In this document: positions 36,148-47,561 of the stretch, piece after piece
Numbering within the stretch: position 1 is the stretch's first letter
Layout of the letters: every line of letters begins with the position of its first letter
NCBI RefSeq assembly: GCF_025860405.1
Contig: NZ_CP063785.1
Span: 1,922,001-1,986,000, forward strand
Direction: 5' to 3'
Source: Tolypothrix sp. PCC 7712
GTDB taxonomy: Bacteria > Cyanobacteriota > Cyanobacteriia > Cyanobacteriales > Nostocaceae
Length of the DNA stretch: 64,000 nucleotides
Notes under the pieces: generated by a model
Database searches by the model: none
The model's input: only the letters and a program-made list of their open reading frames with translations
What the model was told of the DNA's origin: nothing
Program-made: the position numbers and the translations under genes

Positions 36148-37334
36148 AGTGCTGTGGGAATAGGTATTCAAATTATGACTGCAGGATCAATCAGCAGAAT
36201 TGAGGTAAATATAGAGAACAAACAAATTGGATCGTGATTACCATATAATCCCATTCCTCCATAAAAAACTCAGCACTGAACACTGAACATTTAGGTTTTA
36301 CAATTTACAAATCAGCACCTCTAATTATTCTGTCAACTATTCTTCCCAAGATGTATCCAATATTTGTTATATATCAAAGTAATCGTGACATTATTTAGCA
36401 CCTGATTTATCTTTTTTTTCAACATTTGTGATCGAGCAATCTGATTTGATTGTGAAAATTGGTATTGTCAGCATATGACTATTAATAGTATGAGAAAAAT
36501 ATCAAATCAGAGAATAAATACTTGTTGAAGTTGGCAAAAATCAAATTAAGAGTTGTAATATTTTGTATTTACCAGTATATGTATCAAACTTAATTGATAC
36601 GTAAGAATAATGAAAGGCTGTAAGCTGTTAAGCATTTAAATTGTATATTTCGCACTCAGGTTGTCAAAATTCAAGAGTCTAAAGTCCAAACTAGCCTTTG
36701 ACTCTGGACTCTTGACCCTTGACAGTCCTAACGCCAGAATATTTGATTTAGGTGCGTATCAGCTTAATACTTACTTGTAAAATAATGATTTTTCTCTCAG
36801 TATTTCTCACGAACAATTCAGGATTGCTATAGTTTAAGTAAATACATATAGCTAATGTTCAACTTACCATTCAGGTGTTTTAGCCCAGAACTCTGACTTT
36901 GACTGTAACTATGTAATTTTCAACCTAGATATATTAAACTAATTTTGAGTCGCTTTTTTCCTTCACAAATTATCTTTACCTGCCATCAGATGAATTTTAC
37001 AAGCACAGCAAAGTAAGATAATTATGACTCCTTAAAAGTTCCTTATATTTTTAGACACGAGTATCAAGGATAAAGCATAAATAAGTATGAGGATGCAAAT
37101 ATGTTACAGAGCCATAGTAAATAAATATGTAATCTGCCGAAGTGAAATTTGAAAATCGCAAATCACGCAAATGAGCTTGGGGTATAAAAAGTCACTTGTT
37201 TGAAATTAGTTACCTTCTCAACATTTGCAGGCGATCACATCATAGTTTTTTATGATTGCTGAAGGCTGAAATTTGTCAGCTTCCCGACTTTACGTCGGGA
37301 ATACGGCAATATTTTAAGATAATTCCATTTACCT
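36148..37334. other. Long A+T-rich intergenic region, no gene seen
   Basis: About 1.19 kb on the upstream side of the PAS gene and downstream of the protease gene. A short inverted repeat occurs at 36670-36728 (CTTTGACTCTGGACTCTTGA flanked by GAGTCTAAAGTC). No ORF with RBS, tRNA or known RNA was recognised. Confidence 0.55.
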
Positions 37335-38297
37335 TTACTTACTGCCTGCCAATTCATCTAGGAAAGAGACTTTGACGGCTAGGTTGATGATATCTTGATG
37401 AGTTCTGGTGTTTTTAATTTCAGCATTGTTGAGTGCCACAATATATGGTTGTCCATCAATCAAACCAATGATGGGCCCACCAGAGGAACCACCAGCTGTA
37501 TCACAATCATGAAATAATACATCGTCCTCCTCCTTGACAATACTGCATCCGGCTTGAAATCCGGCAGTCCAGCCTTGACCAGCAGAGAGGAACTCATAAC
37601 CTTTCTTCTGCGGGTTGGGAAAATCACCAGAGTAGCCGACAAAGAATAATTTTTCCTTATTTTTGATCAATGCGCTGGCTGGGAGAGATTTCCATCCTAA
37701 ATAGCCGTACTTGCGGCCAAGAGGCTTATCAATTTTCATAATTGCCCAGTCATGAGTCTGATTTATCGTGCTATCACCAGTAAAGTCTGTGCCATAAATC
37801 ACTTGCTCTACAGTGGCGATATCTCTTTCATTGCTGACTTCACCATTGATGACATTTGGTAGAAATAGAATTTTTTTACTGAGTTGATGAGTTTCTGGAT
37901 CAATAACACAGTGGGAATTTGTCAACACTATGTCATCAGCAATTAAAGTACCCGTACAGTGGTAACTTTTGGCATCAGTGGTTGTTCCTTGTACCCGACC
38001 GATCGCAGACCAAGGATAATCTCGACTCAGCATCGGAATGCGATCGTCTACACCATCAGGAATTCCTCTTCTACCTCCAGTTGGTTTTTCTGACTGTCTC
38101 ATTCTTGAAGGTTTGAATGGGTTGCCATTACCTTGTATTTTTAATTTGCCTGGTTGGAATTTTGTAAATTTAGGAGGAGAACTAGGCTGTGATTCTGTTT
38201 GCGCTTGCACAGATACCGAACCCCCTAAAGCCACTGCACTCAAAATTCCTGCAAAAAAAAGCGCGAAATATTGTTTGTAAATAGCTTTTGTAGTCAT
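37335..38297 (-). CDS. Secreted trypsin-like serine protease
   Basis: 320 residues from ATG 38295-38297; a GTG six codons upstream is the alternative. A signal peptide (YFALFFAGILSAVALGGSVS then VQAQ) indicates export. A Pro/Arg-rich spacer leads to a chymotrypsin-fold domain with catalytic His in LTNSHCVID (about 127), Asp in HDWAIMKID (about 182) and Ser in AGGSSGGPIIG (about 272). No PDZ domain follows, so it is not a Deg/Htr protease but a V8/glutamyl-endopeptidase-like S1B type. Extra Cys residues (ten or so positions after Asp and before Ser) may form a disulfide. The gene stands alone. Confidence 0.9.
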   Translation of the reverse strand: MTTKAIYKQYFALFFAGILSAVALGGSVSVQAQTESQPSSPPKFTKFQPGKLKIQGNGNPFKPSRMRQSEKPTGGRRGIPDGVDDRIPMLSRDYPWSAIGRVQGTTTDAKSYHCTGTLIADDIVLTNSHCVIDPETHQLSKKILFLPNVINGEVSNERDIATVEQVIYGTDFTGDSTINQTHDWAIMKIDKPLGRKYGYLGWKSLPASALIKNKEKLFFVGYSGDFPNPQKKGYEFLSAGQGWTAGFQAGCSIVKEEDDVLFHDCDTAGGSSGGPIIGLIDGQPYIVALNNAEIKNTRTHQDIINLAVKVSFLDELAGSK

Positions 38298-38903
38298 GAA
38301 ATCATCTATCCTCACTTAAAAGTTAAAATTTTCTCCAAACAATATGCATTAAGCCTGAGTAGCCTCACCTGGAAGGGTGCAGCCAAATTAAATTTCCCAT
38401 CTCAGACTGAAAATGCAGTAGTTATTGAGGCTGAACCTCGCGTTTATATGGGTGGGGGGTCTTGCCCCTAATTGACAGTATCCTACCAAGAGAGTAGACA
38501 CTAAATGAGTTTTGTGTATAGATAACACCTAAATTTCTGAGGCTTTATGCATTGCAGGCTATTTTTGCTGGTAAATTTTCTGCCATCGCTTTTGAAATAT
38601 GGAAGTTGACCAATAATTTTCAACTTGCTTGGTCATAAGTCGCAGTTAGTTTGTTGATTGAACGCTACAAGTTACTATATCTCTGGCGATTTGCAGCTTA
38701 TGCAGGGGTGATAAGAAGACGCGATTCATCGCGTCTCTACAAGGGGGGAGATCGCCTCAATATCTACACCTAAATATTGGGGCTAAAGCTATGTACAGCA
38801 GCAATTAATACAAATGAACTAGGTGAAATTTGACGCAATCTTACTACCAAAGCACACAGATTGTGGCATAATAAGCCGACGCATACACTAGTCGGCTACA
38901 GTC
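38298..38903. other. Intergenic region with a dispersed palindrome, no gene
   Basis: About 600 bp. AGACGCGATTCATCGCGTCT at 38717-38736 is a copy of the dispersed palindrome seen at 1146 and 62421. No supported ORF. Confidence 0.6.
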
Positions 38904-39935
38904 GTGGAATATAACGAATCTATTAACGACATTGCTGCTGCTTTGCAACAGCCAGCGGATCTTGCCTTTGAACTACCCGATCCAGAAGACGAACAGATTC
39001 CAGAGTCAGATTTTCAACAGCAGCTAGATGTAGCTTGGCAGGTGTGCGATCGCTTTGATTTGCAAACCGAAATCTGGCGTGGGCGAATTTTGCGGGCGAT
39101 TCGCGATCGCGAGAAAAAGGGCGGTGATGGTAGAGGGACTGGGTTCCTCAAATGGCTCAAAGAACGAGAAATTAGTAAAAGTCAAGCTTACGCCTGGATT
39201 CAGTTAGCCAATAGTGCTGATACACTCCTAGAAGAAGGCAAGCTTGACCCAGGTTCAGTAAATAATTTTAGTAAACGGGCATTTGTTGAAACCTCCAAAG
39301 CTTCGCCGGAAGTGCAACAAATGGTGAGTGAAGCCGCCCAAAAAGGCGATCGCATCACTCGGCGCGAAGTACGTCAACTCAGCGACGAATGGACAGCAAT
39401 GTCCTCGGAATTGCTACCAGAACCAGTCAAGGTGAAAGCAGCCGATAACACTCTTCCCCCGCGCTACATCGCCCCCCTGGTGAAGGAATTAGAAAAACTG
39501 CCAGAACCGCATCAAAAATACTTACAAAAAGAAATTGCTGCCAACCCTGATGTTGATACCCTCAAACAGGTAACTACAGAAGCGCGTTATTTGGCAAAAT
39601 ACTTAAAATCTGCGGCTCAAGTGCAAGCTTTAACGCAAGCAGAAGTAGACATTGAAACAGCCTTAGAAGAAGCGCAACGTGTAGGCTGTTTAAGCATAGC
39701 GGCTGACTTAGTTAATCAAGCATCCCAAATGGAACAAACCATTGCCAAGTTATACATGACTTGGAAACGCATTAGCAACTTAGCAGATCGGTTGTATGTA
39801 GATACAGGTGCAAGTACACCAAATTTGCGATCGCTTCTCAGTAACTTAGAACCCCTTGGTGGCGAAATCATGGAATTGCAACTAAGTGGGACTGTTGAAC
39901 ATACTGTGCGTTTGCAAATTCAAGAAATCACTTAG
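38904..39935 (+). CDS. Conserved cyanobacterial protein with a DUF3102-like segment
   Basis: 343 residues with a GTG start (38904). Acidic N-terminus, then RILRAIRDREKKGGDG and GFLKWLKEREISKSQAYAWI, which resembles the helix-turn-helix-like DUF3102 pattern (a short Trp-Leu helix, then ISxxxAxxWI/YM). A basic segment (DRITRREVRQLSDEW) and a long helical C-terminal region follow. HIP1 sites are inside the gene. DUF3102-like proteins often occur near DNA-partition or plasmid genes, but no such gene is here. The role is unknown; a DNA-binding function is an inference. Confidence 0.72.
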   Translation: MEYNESINDIAAALQQPADLAFELPDPEDEQIPESDFQQQLDVAWQVCDRFDLQTEIWRGRILRAIRDREKKGGDGRGTGFLKWLKEREISKSQAYAWIQLANSADTLLEEGKLDPGSVNNFSKRAFVETSKASPEVQQMVSEAAQKGDRITRREVRQLSDEWTAMSSELLPEPVKVKAADNTLPPRYIAPLVKELEKLPEPHQKYLQKEIAANPDVDTLKQVTTEARYLAKYLKSAAQVQALTQAEVDIETALEEAQRVGCLSIAADLVNQASQMEQTIAKLYMTWKRISNLADRLYVDTGASTPNLRSLLSNLEPLGGEIMELQLSGTVEHTVRLQIQEIT

Positions 39936-40126
39936 CAACTGGGGAATGGGGCATTGGGGAGGCAGTGCGTTGCGCGGGTTCCCCGCGTTGTAGCAACTGC
40001 CGTCATTGGGCATTGGGTCATGGATAATTGGTAATTGGTAATAGAAATTTCTCCCTCATCCCCCTCATCACCCCTGCCCTCTGCCCCCTGCTTTTTCCCA
40101 ATCCCTAGTCCCCAGTCCCCAGTCCC

Positions 40127-40954
40127 CTAATTCTTAATCCCCGTCGTCGCAATACCGCGAATAAACTGTCTTTGTCCGATGAGAAATATTACCATCACGG
40201 GTACAGTTGCAATTGTTACAGCCGCCATCATTAAGGGCCAATTATTGGTAAATTGCTCTTGAAATTCTGCTAAGGCTAGCTGCACTGTCCTTAATTCTGG
40301 TCTTGTGGTAAATACTAAGGGCTTGAATAAATCGTTCCATTCACCGATAAAGGTGAACAAAAACAACGTTACTAAAGCAGGGCGGGCTAAAGGCAACATT
40401 ACTTGCCACAAAATTTGTAACCTGTTTGCCCCATCTATAGCCGCGGCTTCTTCCAACTCTACGGGTATTGTCTGGAAATACTGACGTAACAAGAAAATCC
40501 CAAAGCCGTTGACAGCCGTTGGCAAAATTAACGCGCCGTAGGTATTGATTAAATGTCCCCACTTCAATACCAAGAAGATGGGAATCACCAATAATTGAAA
40601 GGGTATTACCAAAGTTGCTAAGACAATCAATAACAGAGCTTGTCTGCCACGAAATTTCAAACGTGCTAGGGCATAACCTGCCAAAGCCGAAGTCACAATC
40701 TGAAATGCTGTGACTGCGATCGCTACTAAAGTAGAATTAGCAAAGGCCAACAAAAATTTACCACGCTGCCATGCATCGCGGTAATTAGCTACAGTCCAGC
40801 TATTTTTGGGTACAACTTCCGGTGTTGCTCCAGCAGGTGCAAAAGAGGTAAGGAAAACCACAAACAGGGGCAGCAAAACGATAAAAGCCCCCAGCAGTAA
40901 TACTCCTAAGCTTAAAAAATCGGTAGACTTTAGATTCCAGCGTGGTTTGGACAT
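40127..40954 (-). CDS. Carbohydrate ABC transporter permease (MalG/UgpE type)
   Basis: 275 residues with six membrane segments starting SLGVLLLGAFIVLLPLFVVF. The cytoplasmic EAA loop is well kept (ELEEAAAIDGANRLQILWQV, then MLPLARPALVT) and docks on the ATPase. Family length is normal (~275). The partner permease, binding protein and ATPase are not in the window, so it is an orphan MalG-type permease; such scattering is usual in cyanobacteria. The sugar cannot be predicted from this protein alone. Confidence 0.92.
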   Translation of the reverse strand: MSKPRWNLKSTDFLSLGVLLLGAFIVLLPLFVVFLTSFAPAGATPEVVPKNSWTVANYRDAWQRGKFLLAFANSTLVAIAVTAFQIVTSALAGYALARLKFRGRQALLLIVLATLVIPFQLLVIPIFLVLKWGHLINTYGALILPTAVNGFGIFLLRQYFQTIPVELEEAAAIDGANRLQILWQVMLPLARPALVTLFLFTFIGEWNDLFKPLVFTTRPELRTVQLALAEFQEQFTNNWPLMMAAVTIATVPVMVIFLIGQRQFIRGIATTGIKN

Positions 40955-41131
40955 GAGTTTTGCTCTGAAGCTTTTATGTTTCTATTTGTAGAGCATCGCC
41001 CCCAGTAACAGCTAATCTATAAACAAGTGACTTGTTAAGTTAAATTAAATCACAGTGACAGTTACCCTAAAATCATAGGGTAAATTTATTTTTGGTATCA
41101 AATGATTCACCTTTACAGAGGTAAAGATAAC

Positions 41132-41827
41132 ATGCAGCAGATAACAGAGCAACCTGAAATAGATTTTCAAAGCGAAAAATACAAAGATGCTTACAGCCGC
41201 ATCAATGCGATCGTAATTGAAGGTGAACAAGAAGCCTATGAAAATTACATTCAACTGGCCCAACTGCTGCCGCAACATAAAGAAGACTTGATTCGTCTTT
41301 CCAAAATGGAAAGTCGCCATAAGAAAGGATTTGAAGCTTGTGGACGCAATTTACAGGTAGAGCCAGATCTACAATTTGCTAAGGAGTTTTTCTCGGGGCT
41401 ACACGGTAATTTCCAAAAAGCAGCCGCAGAAGGAAAAGTAGTTACTTGCTTGCTAATTCAGTCTTTAATTATTGAATGTTTTGCTATAGCAGCATACAAC
41501 ATCTATATTCCTGTGGCAGATGATTTCGCACGTAAAATTACTGAGGGTGTAGTCAAAGATGAATACAGCCATCTCAATTTTGGCGAAGTTTGGTTAAAAG
41601 ATAACTTTGAGGCATCTAAAACTGAGTTAGAAGAGGCAAATCGTCAAAACCTTCCTCTAGTTTGGAAAATGCTCAACCAAGTAGCAGATGATGCCCAAGT
41701 GTTAGCAATGGAAAAAGATGCCTTGGTTGAAGATTTCATGATTCAGTACGGTGAAGCATTAAGTAATATCGGCTTCACTACTCGTGACATCATGCGCTTA
41801 TCAGCTTACGGACTTGTAGCCGCTTAA
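41132..41827 (+). CDS. ado: Aldehyde deformylating oxygenase (alkane synthesis)
   Basis: 231 residues from ATG 41132 (an upstream ATG at 41102 would add ten residues; 231 is the usual ADO length). Ferritin-like di-iron protein with the ligand motifs [16 protein letters not shown]-like [12 protein letters not shown] and [12 protein letters not shown]. It converts C16-C18 fatty aldehydes to C15-C17 alkanes and formate with reductant and oxygen. It precedes aar by 271 bp, the typical cyanobacterial pair. RBS is weak (GTAAAGATAAC). Confidence 0.97.
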   Translation: MQQITEQPEIDFQSEKYKDAYSRINAIVIEGEQEAYENYIQLAQLLPQHKEDLIRLSKMESRHKKGFEACGRNLQVEPDLQFAKEFFSGLHGNFQKAAAEGKVVTCLLIQSLIIECFAIAAYNIYIPVADDFARKITEGVVKDEYSHLNFGEVWLKDNFEASKTELEEANRQNLPLVWKMLNQVADDAQVLAMEKDALVEDFMIQYGEALSNIGFTTRDIMRLSAYGLVAA

Positions 41828-42098
41828 AAAGGATGGAAGGGTGAAGGATGAAGGATGAAATTCTCAACTTCATACTTCACACTTCATACTTTTAATGCTG
41901 CTTACGCTTTGTGTAGTATTTTTAAGAGTAAGTTATTCCCTCTTAACCCACCCATAACAATTTTGGATTTTAGATAGGAGATTTCACAGAAAAAGTCTTG
42001 GTAACAACGCTGTTCCAGAAATCTCGCATCATTCTATGTATCCAAAATTTGGTTATGATTCCACGTTTTCGACGCAGCACGCGCTTAAATATCAATAC

Positions 42099-43118
42099 AT
42101 GTTTGGTCTAATTGGACATCTGACTAGTTTGGAACACGCTCAAGCGGTAGCCAAAGAATTGGGATACCCAGAATATGCCGATCAAGGGCTAGATTTTTGG
42201 TGCAGTGCCCCACCGCAAATTGTTGATAAGATTACTGTCACTAGCGTCACGGGACAGAAAATAGAAGGGCAGTATGTAGAATCTTGCTTCTTGCCTGAGA
42301 TGCTAGCAAATCGCCGGATTAAAGCCGCAACCCGCAAAGTACTTAATGCTATGGCCCATGCTCAAAAGCATGGCATTAATATCACAGCTTTAGGTGGGTT
42401 TTCTTCCATCATTTTTGAAAACTTTAACTTGGAGCAGTTTAGCCAAGTCCGGAATATTAAACTAGAGTTTGAACGCTTTACTACAGGCAATACGCATACT
42501 GCCTATATCATTTGTCGGCAGGTGGAACAGGCTTCAAAACAATTAGGAATTGAATTAAACAAAGCGACTGTAGCTGTCTGTGGCGCAACTGGTGATATTG
42601 GTAGCGCTGTTACTCGTTGGCTAGATGCGAAAACAGATGTCAAAGAACTACTGTTAATAGCCCGTAACCAAGAACGTCTCCATAATTTGCAAGGTGAACT
42701 GGGACGGGGAAAAATCTTGTCTTTAGAGGAAGCACTACCCCAAGCTGATATTGTGGTTTGGGTTGCTAGTATGCCTAAAGGCGTAGAAATAGACCCGACT
42801 GTATTGAAACAACCCTGTTTGTTGATTGATGGTGGTTATCCTAAAAATTTAGGGACAAAGATTCAGCATCCTGGCGTATATGTGCTAAATGGTGGGATTG
42901 TAGAGCATTCTCTCGACATTGACTGGAAAATTATGAAAATAGTCAATATGGAGGTGCCAGCACGTCAATTGTTTGCTTGTTTTGCGGAATCGATGCTGCT
43001 GGAATTTGAGAAGTTATACACGAACTTTTCTTGGGGGCGGAATCAGATTACCGTAGACAAAATGGAGCAGATTGGTCAGGTTTCAGTTAAGCATGGATTT
43101 AGACCACTGCTAGTTTAG
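42099..43118 (+). CDS. aar: Long-chain acyl-ACP reductase
   Basis: 339 residues from ATG 42099 ([20 protein letters not shown]); an in-frame ATG at 42036 would add 21 residues, but the conserved start is MFGLIGH. NADPH-binding Rossmann motif [14 protein letters not shown] and the catalytic Cys in [10 protein letters not shown]. It reduces acyl-ACP to fatty aldehyde, the ADO substrate; cyanobacterial AAR purifies with the carboxyltransferase of acetyl-CoA carboxylase, and accA sits next to it here. Classic cluster ado-aar-accA. Confidence 0.97.
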   Translation: MFGLIGHLTSLEHAQAVAKELGYPEYADQGLDFWCSAPPQIVDKITVTSVTGQKIEGQYVESCFLPEMLANRRIKAATRKVLNAMAHAQKHGINITALGGFSSIIFENFNLEQFSQVRNIKLEFERFTTGNTHTAYIICRQVEQASKQLGIELNKATVAVCGATGDIGSAVTRWLDAKTDVKELLLIARNQERLHNLQGELGRGKILSLEEALPQADIVVWVASMPKGVEIDPTVLKQPCLLIDGGYPKNLGTKIQHPGVYVLNGGIVEHSLDIDWKIMKIVNMEVPARQLFACFAESMLLEFEKLYTNFSWGRNQITVDKMEQIGQVSVKHGFRPLLV

Positions 43119-43346
43119 TGATTGGGAACTGGGGGTTGGGGACTGGAAAGAGCATAACGAGGAGACAAGGGAAATTAGCCAGACCCCATCTCTCGTCTTG
43201 ATGCCCCAATCTTCAGAACCTTGATATCAAAAATCCCCAATTTTCAATTCCCGATTTCTTATATCCATTATCCAGTTCCTAATCCCCAATTTTCAACCCC
43301 CCATATTCAATACCCTATACCCGATCCCTAATCCTAATCCCTAACT

Positions 43347-44327
43347 ATGGCAACTACCGAGCGTAAACCGCTACTGTTAGATTTTGAAAAGCCGCTAGCA
43401 GAACTCGCAACCCGAATCGATCAAATTCGCCAACTCGCAGAAGAAAATGGTGTGGATGTTTCTGGTCAAATCCGCCAGCTAGAAGCACGCGCTATGCAAC
43501 TGCGTGAGGAAATTTTTACTAGTCTATCGCCATCCCAGCGATTGCAAGTTGCTCGTCATCCCCGCCGCCCTAGTACTCTCGATTACATTCAAGCAATTAG
43601 TGATGAATGGATGGAGTTACATGGCGATCGCTGTGGCGGTGACGATCCGGCTTTGGTGGGTGGTGTTGGTCGTTTGGGCGGACAGCCTGTAGTGATGTTG
43701 GGCCATCAAAAAGGCCGGGATACCAAAGACAATATTGCTCGTAATTTTGGTATGCCCTACCCTGGCGGCTACCGCAAAGCACTGCGGTTGATGGAACACG
43801 CCAACAAATTTTCAATGCCGATTTTAACCTTCATCGATACACCGGGAGCTTGGTCTGGGGTAGAAGCCGAACATCAAGGGCAAGGAGAGGCGATCGCTTA
43901 CAATTTACGCGAAATGTTCTGCTTGGACGTGCCTATTATCTGCACGGTAATTGGTGAGGGCGGTTCTGGCGGCGCACTTGGTATTGGTGTAGGCGATCGC
44001 TTAATGATGTTTGAACACTCTGTTTACACAGTTGCGACTCCGGAAGCCTGTGCTGCTATTTTGTGGAAAGATGCTACTAAAGCCCCACAAGCTGCTACTG
44101 CTCTCAAAATTATTTCCCATGACCTGAAAAACTTGGGTATTATTGACCAAATCTTGCCAGAACCAGTTGGTGGTGCTCACTCTGACCCCATAGAAGCCGC
44201 TACAACTCTCAAACAAGCTCTCTTGGAAAATCTCGACGAACTCAATCGTTTAACAGCTTCTGAACGCCGTCAATTGCGCTACGAAAAATTCCGCAAGATT
44301 GGCGTTTTCACTGAACTTGCCCAGTAA
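43347..44327 (+). CDS. accA: Acetyl-CoA carboxylase carboxyltransferase subunit alpha
   Basis: 326 residues, normal for AccA. Features: N-terminal coiled coil ([20 protein letters not shown]), the crotonase-fold segment [40 protein letters not shown] and the oxyanion-hole [20 protein letters not shown]. It transfers CO2 from biotin to acetyl-CoA to make malonyl-CoA, feeding fatty-acid synthesis and so the upstream AAR/ADO pathway. A terminator-like hairpin follows at 44371. Confidence 0.97.
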   Translation: MATTERKPLLLDFEKPLAELATRIDQIRQLAEENGVDVSGQIRQLEARAMQLREEIFTSLSPSQRLQVARHPRRPSTLDYIQAISDEWMELHGDRCGGDDPALVGGVGRLGGQPVVMLGHQKGRDTKDNIARNFGMPYPGGYRKALRLMEHANKFSMPILTFIDTPGAWSGVEAEHQGQGEAIAYNLREMFCLDVPIICTVIGEGGSGGALGIGVGDRLMMFEHSVYTVATPEACAAILWKDATKAPQAATALKIISHDLKNLGIIDQILPEPVGGAHSDPIEAATTLKQALLENLDELNRLTASERRQLRYEKFRKIGVFTELAQ

Positions 44328-44370
44328 CAACCTGAAGATGCTTGCCTAGCATAGCAGCAATGCTATAATT

Positions 44371-44415
44371 GCCTATGACGCTTAAAGATTTTTAACAATC
44401 TTCTCAGTCATAGGC
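44371..44415 (+). terminator. Terminator hairpin after accA
   Basis: GCCTATGAC (44371-44379) pairs with GTCATAGGC (44407-44415), with a nested AAGATT / AATCTT stem inside and TTTGCTTTT after. It separates the ado-aar-accA unit from the downstream SDR gene. The remaining gap to 44718 contains no gene. Confidence 0.7.
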
Positions 44416-44718
44416 GTTTGCTTTTGGGCAAATCAAATCTATTGGATGATTGGTTTGTCTAAAATTTAGTTATTTGGTAATAACATTGAGTGTGGAAATG
44501 GCAATTTCTAGATGAACATTTGCGGTCATCTAGGGACAAATATTTAACCAAAAAAACACCCATGTTGGCAACGAATATAACAGTTGTCACAAGCAATCAT
44601 CGGCTTTTTTAGATTTTTTTAATCTATAAATTAGATTGCTTTAATCTATCCAAACCGAGAGATTTAAATAATGGGGTATGTAGAAGCTTGCAGAACCGCC
44701 AACAAATCTGGAGATAGC

Positions 44719-45444
44719 ATGAGCGTTGAGCCGAAACGACGCGCCCTAATTACTGGGGCAAGTAGTGGAATTGGGAAAGCAACTGCTTTGGCATTTGCGA
44801 AGGCGGGAATAGATGTCGCCTTAGTCAGCCGTTCCCTAGAGAAATTGGAGGCGGTAGCATTAGCAGCAAAGCATACAGGCGTTGCCGCGAACAGTTATGC
44901 TGTCGATTTAGCTTGTGTTGGGCAAGTAAAAGAACAAATACAAGCGATCGCCCATGACTTTGGTGATATAGACATTTTGGTAAACAGTGCAGGGATAGCG
45001 TATACAGGAATGTTGAGCGAAACTTCCTTAGAAGACTGGCAGCAAGTGATTAATTTAAATCTCACCAGCATCTTCCAGTGTATTTTAGGGATTTTGCCAG
45101 GAATGCGCGATCGCCAAAGCGGCACAATTATCAACATTGTCTCGATTGCTGGCAAGCAAGCCTTTGCTAATTGGGGTGCATACAGCGTTAGTAAATTTGG
45201 TCTAATTGCCCTTTCTCAAGCTTTAGCACAAGAAGAACGCGCCCACGGAATTCGTGTCACAGCAATTTATCCTGGTGCTGTGAATACCGAACTTTGGGAT
45301 ACAGAAACAGTCAACGCCAACTTTGATCGCTCAAAAATGTTAACACCCGAAATTGTTGCCCAGTCGATTCTGCACACAGCTTTATTGCCACCACAAGCGG
45401 TCATTGATGAATTAACTCTCATGCCTAGTGCTGGCGTTCTCTAA
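44719..45444 (+). CDS. Short-chain dehydrogenase/reductase
   Basis: 241 residues from ATG 44719; an in-frame ATG at 44671 would add 16 residues. NAD(P) motif ITGASSGIGKATALA (TGxxxGxG), NSAG, the catalytic Ser in IVSIAGKQ and the YSVSK motif (Tyr, Lys) are all intact. Its position next to the alkane cluster is conserved in many cyanobacteria, so a link to lipid or aldehyde metabolism is possible but unproven. FabG-like length; no acyl-carrier-specific motif can be told by eye. Confidence 0.92.
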   Translation: MSVEPKRRALITGASSGIGKATALAFAKAGIDVALVSRSLEKLEAVALAAKHTGVAANSYAVDLACVGQVKEQIQAIAHDFGDIDILVNSAGIAYTGMLSETSLEDWQQVINLNLTSIFQCILGILPGMRDRQSGTIINIVSIAGKQAFANWGAYSVSKFGLIALSQALAQEERAHGIRVTAIYPGAVNTELWDTETVNANFDRSKMLTPEIVAQSILHTALLPPQAVIDELTLMPSAGVL

Positions 45445-45549
45445 ATTAGTCCTTCGTTGATTTATCATTAGTCATTTGTTTTTGCTCATCACAAATGATT
45501 AATGACAAATGGCAAATGACAGACAATCAACCCTTACCAAACTTAAATC

Positions 45550-46257
45550 ATGACTATCGCGAGTCCTAACGGTTCCAATCGCTCACAATCACCTTTAATT
45601 CCTGATTTAGCAGAAGCCATCACTCTCAGACCCGATCGCAATACCCACGACGGACATGAGCCTAATTTGCATTCTCCTCAAGAAGAAGAGATGGAGCAAA
45701 TGACAGCAGCCGTGCGCCAAATACTATTAGGTGTGGGAGAAGACCCTGAACGTGAAGGTCTGCTGAAAACACCCAAACGGGTAGCAGAAGCAATGCGGTT
45801 TCTGACCAGTGGCTACAACCAATCGCTAGAAGAACTGGTTAATGGAGCCATCTTTAATGAAGGCCATAACGAAATGGTCTTAGTTCGGGATATTAATTTC
45901 TTTAGCTTGTGCGAACATCATATGTTACCTTTCATGGGAAAAGCGCACATTGCTTATATTCCTAACCAAAAAGTTGTGGGACTCAGCAAACTAGCGCGGA
46001 TTGTTGAGATGTACTCCCGTCGTCTGCAAGTCCAAGAAAGACTTACTCGCCAAATTGCAGAAGCAGTTCAGACCATCCTCAACCCCCAAGGAGTTGCGGT
46101 AGTCATGGAAGCAACTCATATGTGCATGGTAATGCGCGGCGTGCAAAAACCAGGTTCTTGGACAGTCACCAGTGCGATGCTAGGTGTGTTCCAAGATGAA
46201 CAAAAAACTCGCGAAGAATTCTTGAATTTGATTCGTCACCAAGCATCATTCTTTTAA
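45550..46257 (+). CDS. folE: GTP cyclohydrolase I
   Basis: 235 residues, toroid-forming decamer enzyme. Zn ligands are in [12 protein letters not shown] (Cys, His) and CMVMRG (Cys); substrate motifs are [20 protein letters not shown], then [11 protein letters not shown]. It converts GTP to dihydroneopterin triphosphate, the first step of folate and pterin synthesis. The N-terminal ~40 residues are a variable tail. It follows the SDR gene by 105 bp with an intervening repeat of AAATGAC type. Confidence 0.97.
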   Translation: MTIASPNGSNRSQSPLIPDLAEAITLRPDRNTHDGHEPNLHSPQEEEMEQMTAAVRQILLGVGEDPEREGLLKTPKRVAEAMRFLTSGYNQSLEELVNGAIFNEGHNEMVLVRDINFFSLCEHHMLPFMGKAHIAYIPNQKVVGLSKLARIVEMYSRRLQVQERLTRQIAEAVQTILNPQGVAVVMEATHMCMVMRGVQKPGSWTVTSAMLGVFQDEQKTREEFLNLIRHQASFF

Positions 46258-46477
46258 CGAATAAACTGTAAGGGATGAAGAATGAATAATTTCAATCTTC
46301 AGGCTTCATCCTTGAAAAATATGGCGCTTAGGGACTTCCAATTAAAAAATATTCCATCCCTGCGGGACGCTACGCGAACGCTATGTCGGCAGAGGAAGCA
46401 GAGGAGAAAGAATTTTTTCCTCTGAAAGTGGGATAATTTATTTTCTGGAAATCCCTTAGGCTAGATCCAGGATATTT

Positions 46478-47131
46478 TCAGGCGCGGATTGTGCGATCGC
46501 TCCCATAACTATTCAGCGTTAAAAATAATTTGGCGACTAAATCTAAATCTTTATCTCCCGGTTTTCTTTCCACACCGCTAGATAAATCTATACCATTGGG
46601 TTTTACTAGACTCAGGGCATCTAAAATATTATCTGGAGTTAATCCCCCAGCTAAAAACCACGGACAACCAGGGCTAAATTGTTGGAGCATAGTCCAGTCT
46701 AAGGTTTGACCTGTACCTCCAAGATGCTGCGGATGATAAGCATCTAGCAATAGCGTATCTATATAATTGGTATACTCAGTCACTTGCTGAAGATGCTCGT
46801 GGCTGCGAATTCTTAAGGCTTTGATAATTTCCACACCTGGCAAAGCTTGGCGTAACTGCTGGCAAAACTCTGGTGATTCGTTACCATGCAACTGCACGCT
46901 AGTTAAACCAGACTCGACAACTGTTTGAGTAATTTCTGGGATACTAGAGTTGGCAAACACTCCAATTTTGTCTATGTGGTGGGGTAGTGGCGCTACTGCT
47001 GCCTTGATTTGCTGTACATTAACATAGCGGGGTGAAGTTGGCACACAAATAAATCCTAGTGCCGTAGCACCAAGAGAAGCGATCGCGACAGACTGCTGAG
47101 GTTGAGTAATGCCACAAATTTTGATTCGCAT
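46478..47131 (-). CDS. trpF: Phosphoribosylanthranilate isomerase
   Basis: 217 residues, TIM-barrel Amadori isomerase of tryptophan synthesis. Active-site Cys in [11 protein letters not shown] and the phosphate-binding and general-acid segments [29 protein letters not shown], then [11 protein letters not shown] and [16 protein letters not shown] (Asp). Length typical. The gene is alone, as usual for scattered trp genes in cyanobacteria, and divergent from psaK. Confidence 0.97.
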   Translation of the reverse strand: MRIKICGITQPQQSVAIASLGATALGFICVPTSPRYVNVQQIKAAVAPLPHHIDKIGVFANSSIPEITQTVVESGLTSVQLHGNESPEFCQQLRQALPGVEIIKALRIRSHEHLQQVTEYTNYIDTLLLDAYHPQHLGGTGQTLDWTMLQQFSPGCPWFLAGGLTPDNILDALSLVKPNGIDLSSGVERKPGDKDLDLVAKLFLTLNSYGSDRTIRA

Positions 47132-47265
47132 AGATGTTTATCTATATTAGAAAAATACCTGTAAAAAGGTAGATATTTTTCCATTATTTTCTGGTTTTTT
47201 CCTAATCAATTTTATAATCTTGATGGTTTAAATTTATTTTCCTATTTTTAGGAGGCACAAAATTG

Positions 47266-47514
47266 ATGTCATCCCTCTTATTAGCAGCAACATCCGTTCC
47301 TGAAACACCTGCATGGAATCCAACCGTGGCCATTATCATCAGTCTCAGCAGTGTCGTAGCACTTTTACTGTCTACCAGAATTGAATATCCTAATGTAGGG
47401 CCTAAATTACCCGGTCTTCCCGTTAGCGGTACAACCTTCCTTGCAGCAATGGCTTTTGGTCACATTATCGGTGTGGGTATTGTGTTGGGATTGACTAACA
47501 TCGGTCGCCTGTAG
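47266..47514 (+). CDS. psaK: Photosystem I subunit X (PsaK)
   Basis: 82 residues from ATG 47266, behind a good RBS (AGGAGG, 47250-47255). Two transmembrane helices separated by a short loop: NPTVAIIISLSSVVALLLST, and TTFLAAMAFGHIIGVGIVLG. The loop YPNVGPKLPGLP is the PsaK signature. PsaK lies at the edge of PSI and helps transfer energy from antenna in state transitions. A terminator hairpin follows. Confidence 0.95.
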   Translation: MSSLLLAATSVPETPAWNPTVAIIISLSSVVALLLSTRIEYPNVGPKLPGLPVSGTTFLAAMAFGHIIGVGIVLGLTNIGRL

Positions 47515-47561
47515 TTTTGATTCATCAATGTTCTTAACTACATATCTCTTGTAAGTTCTGA

